A program made the position numbers and the translations under genes. This document shows positions 36,170 to 45,843 of a stretch of DNA of 64,000 bases, one piece after another. The DNA comes from Rhodococcus qingshengii JCM 15477 (GTDB lineage Bacteria > Actinomycetota > Actinomycetes > Mycobacteriales > Mycobacteriaceae), in assembly GCF_023221595.1 (NCBI RefSeq), contig NZ_CP096563.1:4397001-4461000 (forward strand), in the 5' to 3' direction. A model generated the notes under the pieces. It had not been told where the DNA came from, searched no databases, and worked only from the letters and a program-made list of their open reading frames with translations. Every line of letters starts with the position of its first letter. The first letter of the stretch is position 1.

Positions 36170-37339
36170 TCACAGCAGCAGATTGGCTCCCGTACCGCCG
36201 TCGAACACTGCGATCTTGGCGGGATCGAACCAGAGATCGACAGACCTGCCCTGGGCCACCGTGGACTCGGACGAGAGCCTGGCAACCAGTTGACCGCCAC
36301 CAGCGACGGCCGTTCCCGAATCGGCAGCGAGTTCCTCGAGTTCACGAGAGTTGACGGCGGGGCCACCAGCGAGGAAATACGCGTACTTGTCCGAACCCAT
36401 CGATTCCAGCACGTCGACGTCGACGGTGAACGTCCCGCCGTGCGGCTTCTGCGCTGCATCGACCAGCGCCACGTCCTCGAAATGCTCCGGTCTGATACCG
36501 ACCACCACGTCCTTGCCCGAACCGCTGCCCGAGATCTTCGACTGCGCCGCCGCTGGCAGGCGAACATCGCCGATCGGCGTGCTCACACCGTCGGCCGTCA
36601 ACTGTCCGGGGAAGAAGTTCATGGACGGGGACCCGATGAATCCCGCCACGAACAGATTGTTCGGACGATCGTAGAGTTCCTGCGGCGCACCGATCTGTTG
36701 CACGATTCCGCCGCGCAGCACGACTACCCGATCGCCGAGCGTCATCGCCTCGGTCTGGTCGTGGGTCACGTAAATCGTTGTCGTACCGAGTCGCTGCTGC
36801 AGACGGGCGATCTCCGTCCTCATCTGCACGCGCAGTTTCGCGTCCAGGTTCGATAGCGGCTCGTCCATGAGAAACGCCTTCGGGCTGCGCACGATTGCGC
36901 GTCCCATCGCGACACGCTGACGCTGACCGCCCGACAGGTTCGCCGGTTTGCGATCGAGATGCTGGGTGAGGTCGAGGACCCGCGCAGCGTCGTCGACCTT
37001 GGCGTTGATCTCGTCCTTGGACATCTTCGCCAATGTCAGTGGGAAAGCGATGTTCTGACGCACCGTCATGTGCGGATACAGCGCATACGACTGGAACACC
37101 ATCGCGATGTCGCGGTCCTTGGGGGCGCGTTCGTTGACGCGTTCACCCGCGATCCGCAACTCACCGGTCGAAATGTCTTCCAGCCCGGCAATCATGTTGA
37201 GCGTCGTGGATTTTCCACAACCGGACGGGCCCACGAGAATGATGAATTCTCCGTCGGCGATGGTGATGTCGACATCACTGACCGCCTTGGCTCCGTCCGG
37301 GTACAGCTTGGTCACCTTGTCCAGCACGATCTCGGCCAC
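36170..37339 (-). CDS. sugC: Trehalose ABC importer ATP-binding protein SugC
   Basis: 389 residues, MalK/UgpC class. Walker [20 protein letters not shown]-loop [14 protein letters not shown], signature [15 protein letters not shown], Walker [17 protein letters not shown] and H-loop VTHDQTEAM. The C-terminal 140 residues form the OB-like regulatory domain ([19 protein letters not shown]). It hydrolyses ATP to drive uptake of trehalose released during mycolate transfer to the cell wall. Last gene of the lpqY-sugA-sugB-sugC operon; starts four bases after the sugB stop. Confidence 0.92.
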   Translation of the reverse strand: MAEIVLDKVTKLYPDGAKAVSDVDITIADGEFIILVGPSGCGKSTTLNMIAGLEDISTGELRIAGERVNERAPKDRDIAMVFQSYALYPHMTVRQNIAFPLTLAKMSKDEINAKVDDAARVLDLTQHLDRKPANLSGGQRQRVAMGRAIVRSPKAFLMDEPLSNLDAKLRVQMRTEIARLQQRLGTTTIYVTHDQTEAMTLGDRVVVLRGGIVQQIGAPQELYDRPNNLFVAGFIGSPSMNFFPGQLTADGVSTPIGDVRLPAAAQSKISGSGSGKDVVVGIRPEHFEDVALVDAAQKPHGGTFTVDVDVLESMGSDKYAYFLAGGPAVNSRELEELAADSGTAVAGGGQLVARLSSESTVAQGRSVDLWFDPAKIAVFDGGTGANLLL

Positions 37340-37343
37340 AGGC

Positions 37344-38174
37344 TTATCCCTTCACTGCGCCGGAAGTAAGCCCGGCCACGATACGACGTTGGAAGAACAG
37401 AACAAAGATGATGATCGGAATGGTGATGACCATGGCGGCCGCGGCGATCGACCCGGTGGGCTCCTCGAATTGTGAAGCGCCGGTGAAGTTTGCGATGGCC
37501 GCAGGGGCGGTGATGGAGCGTTCGGTCGACGTCAGCGAAATCGCGAACAACAGGTCGTTCCAGCAGAAGATGAACACCAGGATTCCCGCAGTGACGATGC
37601 CGGGCGCGGCCAGTGGAGCCACCACCTTCCGGAACGCCTGCCCCGGAGTCGCGCCGTCCATCTGCGCCGCCTTTTCGAGTTCCCAAGGAATCTCTTTGAA
37701 GAACGCCGAGAGCGTGTAGATCGCCAACGGCAACGCAAAGGTGATGTACGGCAGGATGAGTCCGGCCCAGGTGTCGAAGAGTCCGAGCCGTCGTTCGATG
37801 TCGAACAGCGGGCTCACCAATGAAATCTGCGGGAACATCGCGATCAGCAGGGCAACAGCCACCAGCAGCTTCTTGCCCGGAAAATCCAGGCGCGCAATCG
37901 CGTAAGCAGCCATGGTTCCGATCACCACGGCGATGACCGTCGAGATGAGTCCGATACCGATCGAGTTGATCAGAGCACTGGTGAAGGCGCTGGTGTCGAA
38001 GATTCCTCGGTAGTTGTCCAGGGTCCACTTCTCCGGAATGAACTTGCCGTCCTTGATGGTTCCGGCCGGTTTGAAGGACAGGCTGGCGATCCACAGGACG
38101 GGAACCAGCGCGTACAGCAAGACCAGAAGGTTGACGACGGACCAGCTGATCTTGAGTCTGGGAGTCACGGTCAT
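37344..38174 (-). CDS. sugB: Trehalose ABC importer permease SugB
   Basis: 276-residue MalG-like permease with six helices. EAA loop [20 protein letters not shown] fits the contact site for the ATPase. ATG 38174 is one base after the sugA stop (TGA-C-ATG); the longer frame from 38213 would overlap sugA by 38 bases. With SugA it forms the membrane channel of the trehalose importer. Confidence 0.92.
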   Translation of the reverse strand: MTVTPRLKISWSVVNLLVLLYALVPVLWIASLSFKPAGTIKDGKFIPEKWTLDNYRGIFDTSAFTSALINSIGIGLISTVIAVVIGTMAAYAIARLDFPGKKLLVAVALLIAMFPQISLVSPLFDIERRLGLFDTWAGLILPYITFALPLAIYTLSAFFKEIPWELEKAAQMDGATPGQAFRKVVAPLAAPGIVTAGILVFIFCWNDLLFAISLTSTERSITAPAAIANFTGASQFEEPTGSIAAAAMVITIPIIIFVLFFQRRIVAGLTSGAVKG

Positions 38175-38175
38175 G

Positions 38176-39141
38176 TCAGCGTCCTTCCGTATCGGATCCG
38201 GGAGCCGAAGCACCGAAAAGTTTGATGAAGATGAACGCGATCACGGCCACACACACGAAGATCAACACGCTGATCGCGGATCCGATGCCCAAGTTGAATG
38301 CCTTGAACAGATTGTCGTAACCCAGAATCGACACCGACCCGGTGTCGTTCGCTCCCTTCGTCAGCACGTAGATGTTGTCGAAGATGCGGAATGCGTCGAG
38401 TGTGCGGAACAGCAGAGCGACGAGGATGGCGGGCTTCATCAGCGGAAGGATGATGCGTACCAACCGGGTCCACGCGCCGGCGCCGTCCACCTGAGCCGCC
38501 TTGAGAAGGTCATCGGGCACGAGCGCCAAGCCGGCGAGCAGGAGCAGCGCCATGAACGGCGTCGTCTTCCAGACCTCGGCAAGGACGATGATCGCGAGCG
38601 ACGGGATCTGGTCGGTGAGCGGCGCACTGCCGTCGGGCAGGAGATTGGCGAGGTAGCCGGTCCCCGGCGTCCACGCGTAGTACCAGCTGTATGCCGCCGC
38701 GACGGTGACGATGCCGTACGGGATGAGCACAACGGTGCGGACGAGCCCCTTACCCACGATCGTTCGGTGCATCACCAGTGCGATGGTCAGTCCGAGAACG
38801 AACTCGATGACGACCGAGACAACCGTGATCGACGTCGTCACCGCGAACGCTTGCCACCAGTAACCGTCGGTCAGCACCGACACGTAGTTGTCGAACCACA
38901 CGAACTTTCGTTGATCCGGGAAGCGCAGGTCGTAGCGCTGCAAACTCAGCCAAACGGCGTAGACCACCGGATATGCGGTCACCGCGATCATGAGAATCGC
39001 GGCCGGGGCCACCAGCCAGAGACCGAGGCGACGCTCGGCCGCCTTTCCGTCCGACATCTTCGACTTCGCGGAGTGCTTCGGCTCCGGCGATGCCGTCGCG
39101 ACTGTTGGTGCAGCTCCCGAATTTTCGCTGTCGATCGTCAC
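38176..39141 (-). CDS. sugA: Trehalose ABC importer permease SugA
   Basis: 321-residue MalF-like permease. A polar N-terminal tail of about 38 residues precedes six helices; the EAA loop is [20 protein letters not shown]. Start ATG 39141 overlaps the lpqY stop by four bases (ATGA). The arrangement binding protein, two permeases, ATPase in one tight operon is that of mycobacterial LpqY-SugABC. Confidence 0.92.
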   Translation of the reverse strand: MTIDSENSGAAPTVATASPEPKHSAKSKMSDGKAAERRLGLWLVAPAAILMIAVTAYPVVYAVWLSLQRYDLRFPDQRKFVWFDNYVSVLTDGYWWQAFAVTTSITVVSVVIEFVLGLTIALVMHRTIVGKGLVRTVVLIPYGIVTVAAAYSWYYAWTPGTGYLANLLPDGSAPLTDQIPSLAIIVLAEVWKTTPFMALLLLAGLALVPDDLLKAAQVDGAGAWTRLVRIILPLMKPAILVALLFRTLDAFRIFDNIYVLTKGANDTGSVSILGYDNLFKAFNLGIGSAISVLIFVCVAVIAFIFIKLFGASAPGSDTEGR

Positions 39142-40514
39142 GGAATCAGCCCCTCGGAATTGACTGCCTTGCGTACCTGCTCGGCAAGATCGTTCACGGT
39201 CGATTCCGGATCGATGTTTCCCACAGGGTTCAGCGTGGCAGTGATGAGCGTCGAAATACTCTGATAGGCAGGAGAAACCGGACGAACCGAAGCGGTGTCC
39301 AGGCTGTCGCGAACCTCACGCCACGCCGGGTACGCCTCCTGAAACGCCGGGTCGTCGTACAGGCTCTCGAGAGTCGGCGGAACGCCACCGGCTACCGCGT
39401 TGTTGCGCTGATTCTCCTCGTTACGCAGACAGGTGAGCGCCTCGAAAGCGAGGTCCGGATGCTGGCTGGTCTTGGCCACCGCTACGTTGAAGCCGCCGAT
39501 CGTGACCTCGGCCGGCTTACCCTCGATCACCGAGGGATACGGAGCGGCAAGGAAATTCCGTTCTCCGTTCACCGTGAGCACCGTGTTTCCGGTGTTCTCA
39601 CTGGTGACGTTGCCCTTGTCGTCGATGTACGGCAGATCGCCCTTCTCGGCGTTCTCCATGATGCCGGGCAGCACGAACGGCCAGTTGACCTGGAAGGCAG
39701 ATTTGCCGCTCTCCATACCCAGTCGCGACGACGCTTCATCCCCCTGCGAGATCGAGGGATCCGCACCCTTGGCGGTAGCGACGCGCTTCATGACGGTCAG
39801 CGCCTGCTGGGCAGCATCACCGTCGGCCACCGTCACGGTTGTTCCGTCCGGCCCCACCACCGATCCGCCGGCACTGGCGAGAAGGGTGTTGAACCAGACC
39901 ATCAATCCTTCGTACTGCTTGCCCTGCACACCGATCCAGCTGGGGCGCCCCTCCGCGGCCAGGCCTTCGGAGATGTCGATCATCTGATCCCAGGTCTGGG
40001 GTGGTTGCCCGTCCGGCATCAAATCCTTTCGATACCAGAGCAATTGGGTGTTGGTGTTCAATGGCGCCGCATAGAGCTGGTCCTGCCACTTCGCCGACTC
40101 CAGCGGACCCTCGAGCGTCCCGTTGCTGACCTCGGCCGCCACGTCGTCAGGAAGCGGCAATGCCCATCCCGCTTCGGCGAATTCGGCAGTCCACACCACG
40201 TCGAGCGTCATCAGATCGAGTGACTTGTCATTGCCGGTCAGACGCCGGGCCAACTGAAGTCGCTGGTCGTCGGCACCCTTGGGCAGAGTTTTCTGCTCGA
40301 CCCGGTACGCGCCGTTCGACGCCGCCGAACAATTGGCGGCGGCCTCCGCATACTGCTCGGCTCCGTCGGCAGCGGTGTAGAAGGACAGCACCACGCCGTC
40401 GTCATTGTCCGATCCGCACGCACTGAGCAAGGGCGCCAACAACAATGTTGCCGCGCCGAGCAGCCCCGCCCGCAATTTCTTCTTTTGTCCCGCCCGCGAT
40501 CTCTCGTTCTGCAC
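39138..40514 (-). CDS. lpqY: Trehalose-binding lipoprotein LpqY
   Basis: 458-residue extracellular solute-binding protein of the sugar family. Signal peptide KKKLRAGLLGAATLLLAPLL is followed by lipobox LSAC. The mature domain shows VVLSFYTAADGAEQYAEAA at its start and GGFNVAVAKTSQHPDLAFEA, typical of sugar-binding proteins. GTG 40514 has a perfect aggagg site; the longer frame to 40571 does not. In mycobacteria LpqY binds trehalose with high specificity; the assignment here rests on operon structure and synteny with corA and the neighbours further right. Confidence 0.9.
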   Translation of the reverse strand: MQNERSRAGQKKKLRAGLLGAATLLLAPLLSACGSDNDDGVVLSFYTAADGAEQYAEAAANCSAASNGAYRVEQKTLPKGADDQRLQLARRLTGNDKSLDLMTLDVVWTAEFAEAGWALPLPDDVAAEVSNGTLEGPLESAKWQDQLYAAPLNTNTQLLWYRKDLMPDGQPPQTWDQMIDISEGLAAEGRPSWIGVQGKQYEGLMVWFNTLLASAGGSVVGPDGTTVTVADGDAAQQALTVMKRVATAKGADPSISQGDEASSRLGMESGKSAFQVNWPFVLPGIMENAEKGDLPYIDDKGNVTSENTGNTVLTVNGERNFLAAPYPSVIEGKPAEVTIGGFNVAVAKTSQHPDLAFEALTCLRNEENQRNNAVAGGVPPTLESLYDDPAFQEAYPAWREVRDSLDTASVRPVSPAYQSISTLITATLNPVGNIDPESTVNDLAEQVRKAVNSEGLIP

Positions 40515-40582
40515 AGCCGTCCTCCTCGGGCGGCGAGACGGCGCAGTCGTTACGGCTGGCCGACGCACCACACATCGGCACT

Positions 40583-40619
40583 TTTGCCGGAGAAGGGACC
40601 TATTTCCTTGTCCGGCAAA
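40583..40619. promoter_or_regulatory. Long inverted repeat upstream of lpqY
   Basis: tttgccgga (40583-40591) is perfectly repeated in inverse as tccggcaaa (40611-40619); inside, aagg and cctt can extend the pairing. It lies about 70 bases before the lpqY start, where an operator or leader hairpin would act on the trehalose importer operon. The regulator is unknown. Confidence 0.45.
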
Positions 40620-40702
40620 CGGTCACGGGAAGCGAGTACTACCTCGCCCGCGTGTACATAAAGTAACCGAGATCACATAAATTGGCAGCCCGAGTGAGAA
40701 TG

Positions 40703-41197
40703 TCAGATAGCGAGCTTGGCGAGCAGGTCGCGCGCCGACTCCGCCGTCTTGGGCTCACACAGTACGTCGTAACGTCCGGCGACCAACTGCATCGTCGAGG
40801 CGAAGTCCCGCTGCCCACGCGTCGCGGCGTACGGAATCGTCGTGGAGATGACACCGAAGATGATGCCGCCCACGATGCCCGCGATCAGCGGAGCGAGGAA
40901 ACCACCGGTGACGATTCCGAGCACCAGGCCGAAGAAGACACCGAGCCACGCGCCGGAGACGATGCCGCCACCGATCACCTTGGCCCACGTCAACCGACCG
41001 AGAACTCGCTCGACCTGCATCAGGTTCACGCCGACGATCGTGACGTCCTGAACCGGGAATTCCTGATCGGAGAGGTAATCGACTGCGCGCTGCGCCTCGG
41101 CGTAGGTGGGGTACGACCCGATGGGCCATCCCGAAGGCGGTGTCGGCAACGCTCCACGGCGCGACCCATTCGACGATTGACCGAGCGGATTGGACAT
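40703..41197 (-). CDS. General stress protein 17M-like/glycine-zipper membrane protein
   Basis: 164 residues from ATG 41197. The N-terminal GWPIGSYPTYAEAQRAVDYL and VQDVTIVGVNL match the GSP17M-like module of Bacillus general stress proteins; the middle has two glycine-rich hydrophobic stretches (VSGAWLGVFFGLVLG and LIAGIVGGIIFGVI). The C-terminal ASTMQLVAGRYDVLCEP resembles mycobacterial Rv1234 in both size and position near lpqY. Function unknown; probably membrane-associated. Confidence 0.75.
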   Translation of the reverse strand: MSNPLGQSSNGSRRGALPTPPSGWPIGSYPTYAEAQRAVDYLSDQEFPVQDVTIVGVNLMQVERVLGRLTWAKVIGGGIVSGAWLGVFFGLVLGIVTGGFLAPLIAGIVGGIIFGVISTTIPYAATRGQRDFASTMQLVAGRYDVLCEPKTAESARDLLAKLAI

Positions 41198-41304
41198 GGC
41201 TGGCTGCGCTCCTCTTTTCGGGCACGTCATCCACGCGGATGACGCAAGTACATCTACCCCCTATTGTGCCCTTTACAGACCTGATTCGTTCGGCTATGCG
41301 AGCG

Positions 41305-42267
41305 TCAGGCGTGTTCGGGCGGCGTGAATTCCGAGGTGCGCGTCATCCCCGCGGCGCGGCCCTTGGCCGAAATCACCAGTGCCATCTTGCGACTCGCCTC
41401 GTCGATCATCTCGTCGCCGAGCATGACGGCGCCCCGCCCTCCCCCGGCAGCCGAGGTGTGGAACGCGTACGCGTCCAAGATGAGTTCCGCACGGTCGTAG
41501 TCGGATTGGCGCGGACTGAACACCTCGTTGGCCGCCTCGATCTGCGTGGGGTGCAGAACCCACTTGCCGTCGAAACCGAGCGCTGCCGTTCGCGCAGCCG
41601 ACCGAGTGAAAGCCTCGACGTCGCGGATCTGCAGGTACGGCCCGTCGATGGCCTGGACGCCGTGCGCCCGCGCGGCCATCAAGATGGTCATCAGGATGTG
41701 GTGATACGCGTCACCGCGGTCGTAGCCGTCCGGTTGCTCACCGACGACCAGAGTTCGCATGTTCAAGCTCGCCATGAAGTCGGCCGGGCCGAACACGAGC
41801 GCCTCGACGCGGGGACTCGCGGTGGCGATCGCGTCGATGTTGGTCAAGCCGATCGCGTTCTCGATCTGCGGTTCGATCCCGATCCTGCCGACCTCGAGAC
41901 CGTTGGCCTTCTCGACCTGCGTCAACAACAGATCGAGCGCCTGGACGTGACTCGCATCGGGAACCTTGGGCAGCAGAATGGCGTCCAGATGCGCTCCGGC
42001 GCGGCCCACCACCTCCACGACGTCGGCATACGTCCATTCGGTGGTCCAGTCGTTGACCCGGACGACCTTGACCTGTTTGCCCCACCCGTCCTCGGCCAAC
42101 GCGTCGCCGATCGACTCCCTGGCCGCCTGCTTCGCCAGCGGCGCCACCGCATCTTCGAGGTCGAGAAAGATCTCGTCGGCGGGCAATCCCTTCGCCTTGT
42201 CGATCATCTTCCGACTGCTGCCGGGAACTGCCAATACCGATCGACGGGAACGGTTGCGTGAAGTCAT
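41305..42267 (-). CDS. CitE-like (HpcH/HpaI family) acyl-CoA lyase
   Basis: 320-residue TIM-barrel enzyme of the citrate lyase beta-subunit/malyl-CoA/citramalyl-CoA lyase group. RSVLAVPGSSRKMIDKAKGL, EIFLDLEDAVAP (metal-binding acids), VVRVNDW and RIGIEPQIENAIGL, then GKWVLHPTQIEAANEVF near the C-terminus. Stand-alone CitE-like proteins usually cleave 3-hydroxyacyl-CoA thioesters such as citramalyl-CoA or malyl-CoA; the true substrate is unknown. ATG 42267 is chosen; a longer open frame to 42816 overlaps the divergent gene. Confidence 0.88.
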   Translation of the reverse strand: MTSRNRSRRSVLAVPGSSRKMIDKAKGLPADEIFLDLEDAVAPLAKQAARESIGDALAEDGWGKQVKVVRVNDWTTEWTYADVVEVVGRAGAHLDAILLPKVPDASHVQALDLLLTQVEKANGLEVGRIGIEPQIENAIGLTNIDAIATASPRVEALVFGPADFMASLNMRTLVVGEQPDGYDRGDAYHHILMTILMAARAHGVQAIDGPYLQIRDVEAFTRSAARTAALGFDGKWVLHPTQIEAANEVFSPRQSDYDRAELILDAYAFHTSAAGGGRGAVMLGDEMIDEASRKMALVISAKGRAAGMTRTSEFTPPEHA

Positions 42268-42339
42268 TGCGGACTGTCCTTCTCGATTTTCGGTGGCGCC
42301 GTTGCAGATTTTGACGCTGGACGAATTAGCCTTGCAATC

Positions 42340-43626
42340 ATGGCAGCAGCAGGCAAGGTATTTGCAGCCAGGCTTGCCGGCCTGGTTGTACTCGGCCCGG
42401 ACGGCGAATCGATCGGTCGTGTGCGCGACGTCGTCATCACGGTCCGTATCGGACGCCAGCAACCGCGGGTTCTCGGTCTGGTGATCGAAATGTTCACGCG
42501 CAAACGTATTTTCGTTCCGATGTTGCGTGTGACAGCAATCGAACCGAGTGCAGTCACCCTCACCACCGGCAACGTCAGTCTGCGGCGCTTCAACCAGCGC
42601 CCGGGCGAAGTGCTCGCTCTGGCGCAGGTACTCGATTCGCATGTGCGCGTGGACGACCCGGAACTCGAGGAGCTTCACGGCGTCGACACGATAGTCGTCG
42701 ATCTCGGAATCGAATCGACGCGGACGCGAGACTGGGTGGTCTCCAAGGTCGCGGTTCGCGGCCATCGCGGACGCCTCGGTCGACGCGCGGCGATTCACAT
42801 CGTCGACTGGCAGCACGTCGCCGGCCTCACCCAGAGCGACCTCTCACTCCCCGGCCAGGGCGTAGCTCACCTGCTTCTCCAGTACGAAGGCATGCGACCC
42901 GCCGATGTGGCCAACGCCATGCGCGAACTGCCGGAGAAGCGCCGCCACGAACTGGCCGTGGCGCTCGACGACGAACGCCTCGCCGACGTCGTACAGGAAC
43001 TGCCGGCGGACGACCAGACCGATCTGCTGATGCACCTGGAAGTCGAACGTGCCGCCGATCTACTCGAAGCGATGGATCCCGACGACGCCGCCGACCTGTT
43101 GGGCGAGCTGCCCGAAACCGAGGCCGAGTCACTGCTTCAGTTGATGGACCCGCAGGATTCCGAACCTGTTCGACGCCTGCTCGAGCATTCCCCGGACACT
43201 GCCGGTGGTCTGATGACGCCCGAACCGGTGGTACTGACGGCCTCGACGACGGTCGCGGAGGCCCTTGCCCGCGCCCGCAACTACGACGTGACCCCGGCGC
43301 TGTCGAGCATGGTCTTCGTCGTACGTCCGCCGACGGCGACTCCGACCGGGCGGTATCTCGGCTGCGTCCACTTGCAGAAGCTTCTCCGCGAGCCTCCCGC
43401 CAGCCTGGTAGGCGGACTACTCGACACCGACATGCCCCGGTTGGCCCCGGACGACTCGTTGGCGTCGGTCACCCGATATTTTGCGACGTACAACTTGGTA
43501 TGCGGGCCGGTCGTGGACGACGAGAACCACCTGATCGGGGCCGTGACGGTCGACGACGTGCTCGATCACCTCCTGCCGGAAGACTGGCGTGAGGATTACT
43601 CCGACGACGAGGAACTACTCCGATGA
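42340..43626 (+). CDS. PRC-barrel/MgtE N-terminal/CBS domain protein without channel domain
   Basis: 428 residues. An N-terminal PRC-barrel-like part (LAGLVVLGPDGESIGRVRDV) appears twice, then the MgtE N superhelical domain (about 200-300; repeated AxxLxxMDPDDAADLLGELP units) and a CBS pair (GGLMTPEPVVLTASTTVAEA, CGPVVDDENHLIGAVTVDD). The five-helix MgtE pore is missing, so this is a soluble sensor-like protein, as in mycobacterial Rv1232c. It may sense Mg2+ or nucleotides and act on another membrane protein. Its stop overlaps the DUF1003 gene start (ATGA). Confidence 0.85.
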   Translation: MAAAGKVFAARLAGLVVLGPDGESIGRVRDVVITVRIGRQQPRVLGLVIEMFTRKRIFVPMLRVTAIEPSAVTLTTGNVSLRRFNQRPGEVLALAQVLDSHVRVDDPELEELHGVDTIVVDLGIESTRTRDWVVSKVAVRGHRGRLGRRAAIHIVDWQHVAGLTQSDLSLPGQGVAHLLLQYEGMRPADVANAMRELPEKRRHELAVALDDERLADVVQELPADDQTDLLMHLEVERAADLLEAMDPDDAADLLGELPETEAESLLQLMDPQDSEPVRRLLEHSPDTAGGLMTPEPVVLTASTTVAEALARARNYDVTPALSSMVFVVRPPTATPTGRYLGCVHLQKLLREPPASLVGGLLDTDMPRLAPDDSLASVTRYFATYNLVCGPVVDDENHLIGAVTVDDVLDHLLPEDWREDYSDDEELLR

Positions 43627-44165
43627 GCGAACGGGCGTCGAGCACGACCGCACGGCAACGACTGGAAACGCCCCGCGGAAGCCGCCGGTTCAATCTCGAT
43701 TTCGACGTCGAAGCTGTCGGGCGCGTCAGTGAACGCATCGCCCGCTTCCTCGGCACCGGGCGTTATCTCGCAATCCAGACGATCATCGTGATCGTCTGGA
43801 TCCTGATCAACGTGTTCGCGGTGGCCCTGCAGTGGGACCCGTACCCGTTCATCCTGCTCAACCTGGCCTTCTCCACCCAGGCCGCCTACGCGGCGCCGCT
43901 GATCCTGCTGGCCCAGAACCGTCAGGAGAACCGCGACCGGGTCTCGCTCGAGGAGGACCGCTCACGCGCCGAGCAAACCAAGGCGGATACCGAATTCCTC
44001 GCCCGAGAACTCGCAGCTCTGCGTATCGCCGTCGGCGAGGTTGCCACCCGCGACTACCTGCGACGGGAGCTCGAGGAGATCAAGTCGATCCTTGCTGCCG
44101 ACGGCGAACCGACCCCGAAGAAGAAGCACCGTGACTCGAATACTGCGAAACAAAGTCACAACTAG
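43623..44165 (+). CDS. DUF1003 membrane protein
   Basis: 180 residues with two transmembrane helices (about 51-71 and 80-100). Between and after them is the diagnostic sequence LNLAFSTQAAYAAPLILLAQ and NRQENRDRV, followed by a charged coiled-coil region and a Lys-rich tail. Same length as mycobacterial Rv1231c. Translational coupling to the soluble MgtE_N/CBS protein suggests that the pair works together at the membrane. The function of DUF1003 is not established. Confidence 0.88.
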   Translation: MSERASSTTARQRLETPRGSRRFNLDFDVEAVGRVSERIARFLGTGRYLAIQTIIVIVWILINVFAVALQWDPYPFILLNLAFSTQAAYAAPLILLAQNRQENRDRVSLEEDRSRAEQTKADTEFLARELAALRIAVGEVATRDYLRRELEEIKSILAADGEPTPKKKHRDSNTAKQSHN

Positions 44166-44279
44166 CTGAGCGTTCGCTGAGTTTTGCTGCACGCACCGTG
44201 ACCGATATGTAACGTAAGTCACAGCAATATGGATATCACGGTGGGTACTCCGGAGCGGGAGCGCCAGCAAAGGGGAATC

Positions 44280-45698
44280 GTGCGAGTACGCGGAATAATT
44301 GCAGCATCCACACTGGTGGGGGGACTGCTCGTCGTCACAGGTCCAGCGGCCCTCACTGCCGGAAGCGCACCGACCGGAGGGTCACAGGTTCCGATCGCAC
44401 TGGCGGGCTCCGCCTCGATTGCGCAGCCGGACTCTGTCGACTTCCTCCCGACGCCCCGCACGGTCCGAACGCAAAGATCGGCCCCGCCCAGCGATACGGT
44501 CGCCGGCGCCCCGGCAGCGCCCAACGCTGCGGCCGTCGTCCTCACCTCTCTGGGCATCCCCGAGATCGTCCTGAACGCGTACCGCTCCGCGGAGCTGGTG
44601 ATGATGACCGAGGCACCGGGATGCGGAATCCCCTGGCATCTTCTGGCCGGCATCGGACGCATCGAATCCGGTCACGCCAACGGCGGCAAGACGACCTCGG
44701 TGGGTACGACGGTCACCCCGATCCTCGGCCCCGTCCTCGACGGACGGCTGGCAGGCAACGAAGTCATTCGGGACACCGACAAGGGCGCAATCGACGGCGA
44801 CCCCACTCACGACCGCGCCGTCGGGCCGATGCAGTTCATTCCGGCCACCTGGGCCGGATATGCCAGCGACGGCAACGGGGACGGAATCAAGGACCCCAAC
44901 AACGTCTTCGATGCGGCACTCTCGGCAGCGAAGTACCTCTGCAGCGGCGGACTCAACCTGCGCGATGTCGCCCAGGAGACCAAAGCTGTTCTGCGATACA
45001 ACAACTCGGCCACTTACGCAGCAAACGTGATCATGTGGTCGACGGCATACAAGAACGGTGTCATTCCTTCCGGTCAGCTGCCGTACACCTCGGGCATCAA
45101 CACCGGCAGCTCCGCGATCAACGCCGCCGCCTCGGCAGACTCCGCCGCTTCGGCCGTACTCGCCGCGGCTGCGGCTACCGATCCGGCGGCCGGCGACAAG
45201 GAATCAGCGTCGACGACGCCGACCCCGACCACCACTCCCCTCTTCCCGGGTCTGCCGGACATGCCTGCACTCTCACCCGAGATCCAGGCACTGATCCCGC
45301 CGGGCGTCATGCCGACCAGCCCCGCTCCGGGACCCAACGCCGCCCGGAACGCAGCTCCCGGTCCGATCATCCCGCTCCCCGTCCTCACCTCACGGGGTCT
45401 CGTGTGGCCGATTCTGACGGCCGAGGGATGGCGCTGGCCCGACGACATGTGTGTGATCCTTCCGGACCCCGCAGCCCTCGACGCCTTGCAGGACGGCATC
45501 CTTCTGCCGTGCACGATCCCGGGCATGGCAGTGGCCGCCACGGCACCCGCCACCACCGACGCGGCTCCCGCGGAATCCTCTCCACCCGCCGCCCCCTCTC
45601 CGGAGCCCGCACCGGCACCGGCACCCGCACCCGCACCGGCCCCGGCTCCGGCATTCGTGCCGTTCTTCCCGGGCCTGCCCGGCATGCCCGCTCTGTAA
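44280..45698 (+). CDS. Secreted MltB-like lytic transglycosylase domain protein with Pro/Ala-rich tail
   Basis: 472 residues from GTG 44280 (aaagggga upstream); ATG 44229 has no comparable site. An N-terminal hydrophobic signal or anchor (IIAASTLVGGLLVVTGPAAL) precedes an SLT_2/MltB-type domain at about 105-260: PWHLLAGIGRIESGHA carries the catalytic Glu, with AVGPMQFIPATWAGY and an EF-hand-like DGNGDGIKDPNN loop, then KAVLRYNNSATYAANV. The last 200 residues are low-complexity Ala/Pro with two LFPGLPDMPAL/FFPGLPGMPAL motifs. Expected role is cleavage of peptidoglycan glycan strands outside the membrane. Similar to mycobacterial Rv1230c. Confidence 0.85.
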   Translation: MRVRGIIAASTLVGGLLVVTGPAALTAGSAPTGGSQVPIALAGSASIAQPDSVDFLPTPRTVRTQRSAPPSDTVAGAPAAPNAAAVVLTSLGIPEIVLNAYRSAELVMMTEAPGCGIPWHLLAGIGRIESGHANGGKTTSVGTTVTPILGPVLDGRLAGNEVIRDTDKGAIDGDPTHDRAVGPMQFIPATWAGYASDGNGDGIKDPNNVFDAALSAAKYLCSGGLNLRDVAQETKAVLRYNNSATYAANVIMWSTAYKNGVIPSGQLPYTSGINTGSSAINAAASADSAASAVLAAAAATDPAAGDKESASTTPTPTTTPLFPGLPDMPALSPEIQALIPPGVMPTSPAPGPNAARNAAPGPIIPLPVLTSRGLVWPILTAEGWRWPDDMCVILPDPAALDALQDGILLPCTIPGMAVAATAPATTDAAPAESSPPAAPSPEPAPAPAPAPAPAPAPAFVPFFPGLPGMPAL

Positions 45699-45810
45699 CC
45701 GAAAAATCACGAAAGAACAGTGCATATGCCCCAAACTGCCCTCCTAGATCACGGTTGAATAACGGAAACGCAACAAATCAGGTAGCCTCGACTCCGTCAG
45801 TTGAACGGAA

Positions 45811-45835
45811 AACCTCCTCGCGGAGGTTCAGGAGG
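45811..45835 (+). promoter_or_regulatory. Hairpin overlapping the ribosome binding site of the second MltB-like gene
   Basis: aacctcc (45811-45817) pairs with ggaggtt (45822-45828), leaving the Shine-Dalgarno aggagg (45830-45835) free. Alternatively cctcct (45813-45818) pairs perfectly with aggagg itself. Two mutually exclusive helices over the ribosome binding site, in a 145-base leader, suggest control of translation; the trigger is unknown. Confidence 0.45.
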
Positions 45836-45843
45836 CATAAACA

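Noticed and set aside
44190..44235. MtrA-type direct repeat (gtaacgtaa) upstream of the first MltB-like gene
   Set aside because: Spacing does not clearly match what I know of the MtrA motif, so no regulator is claimed.
45699..45843. Known c-di-AMP (ydaO-type) riboswitch before the MltB-like gene
   Set aside because: The conserved core I would expect was not found by eye; only an unassigned alternative hairpin is reported.
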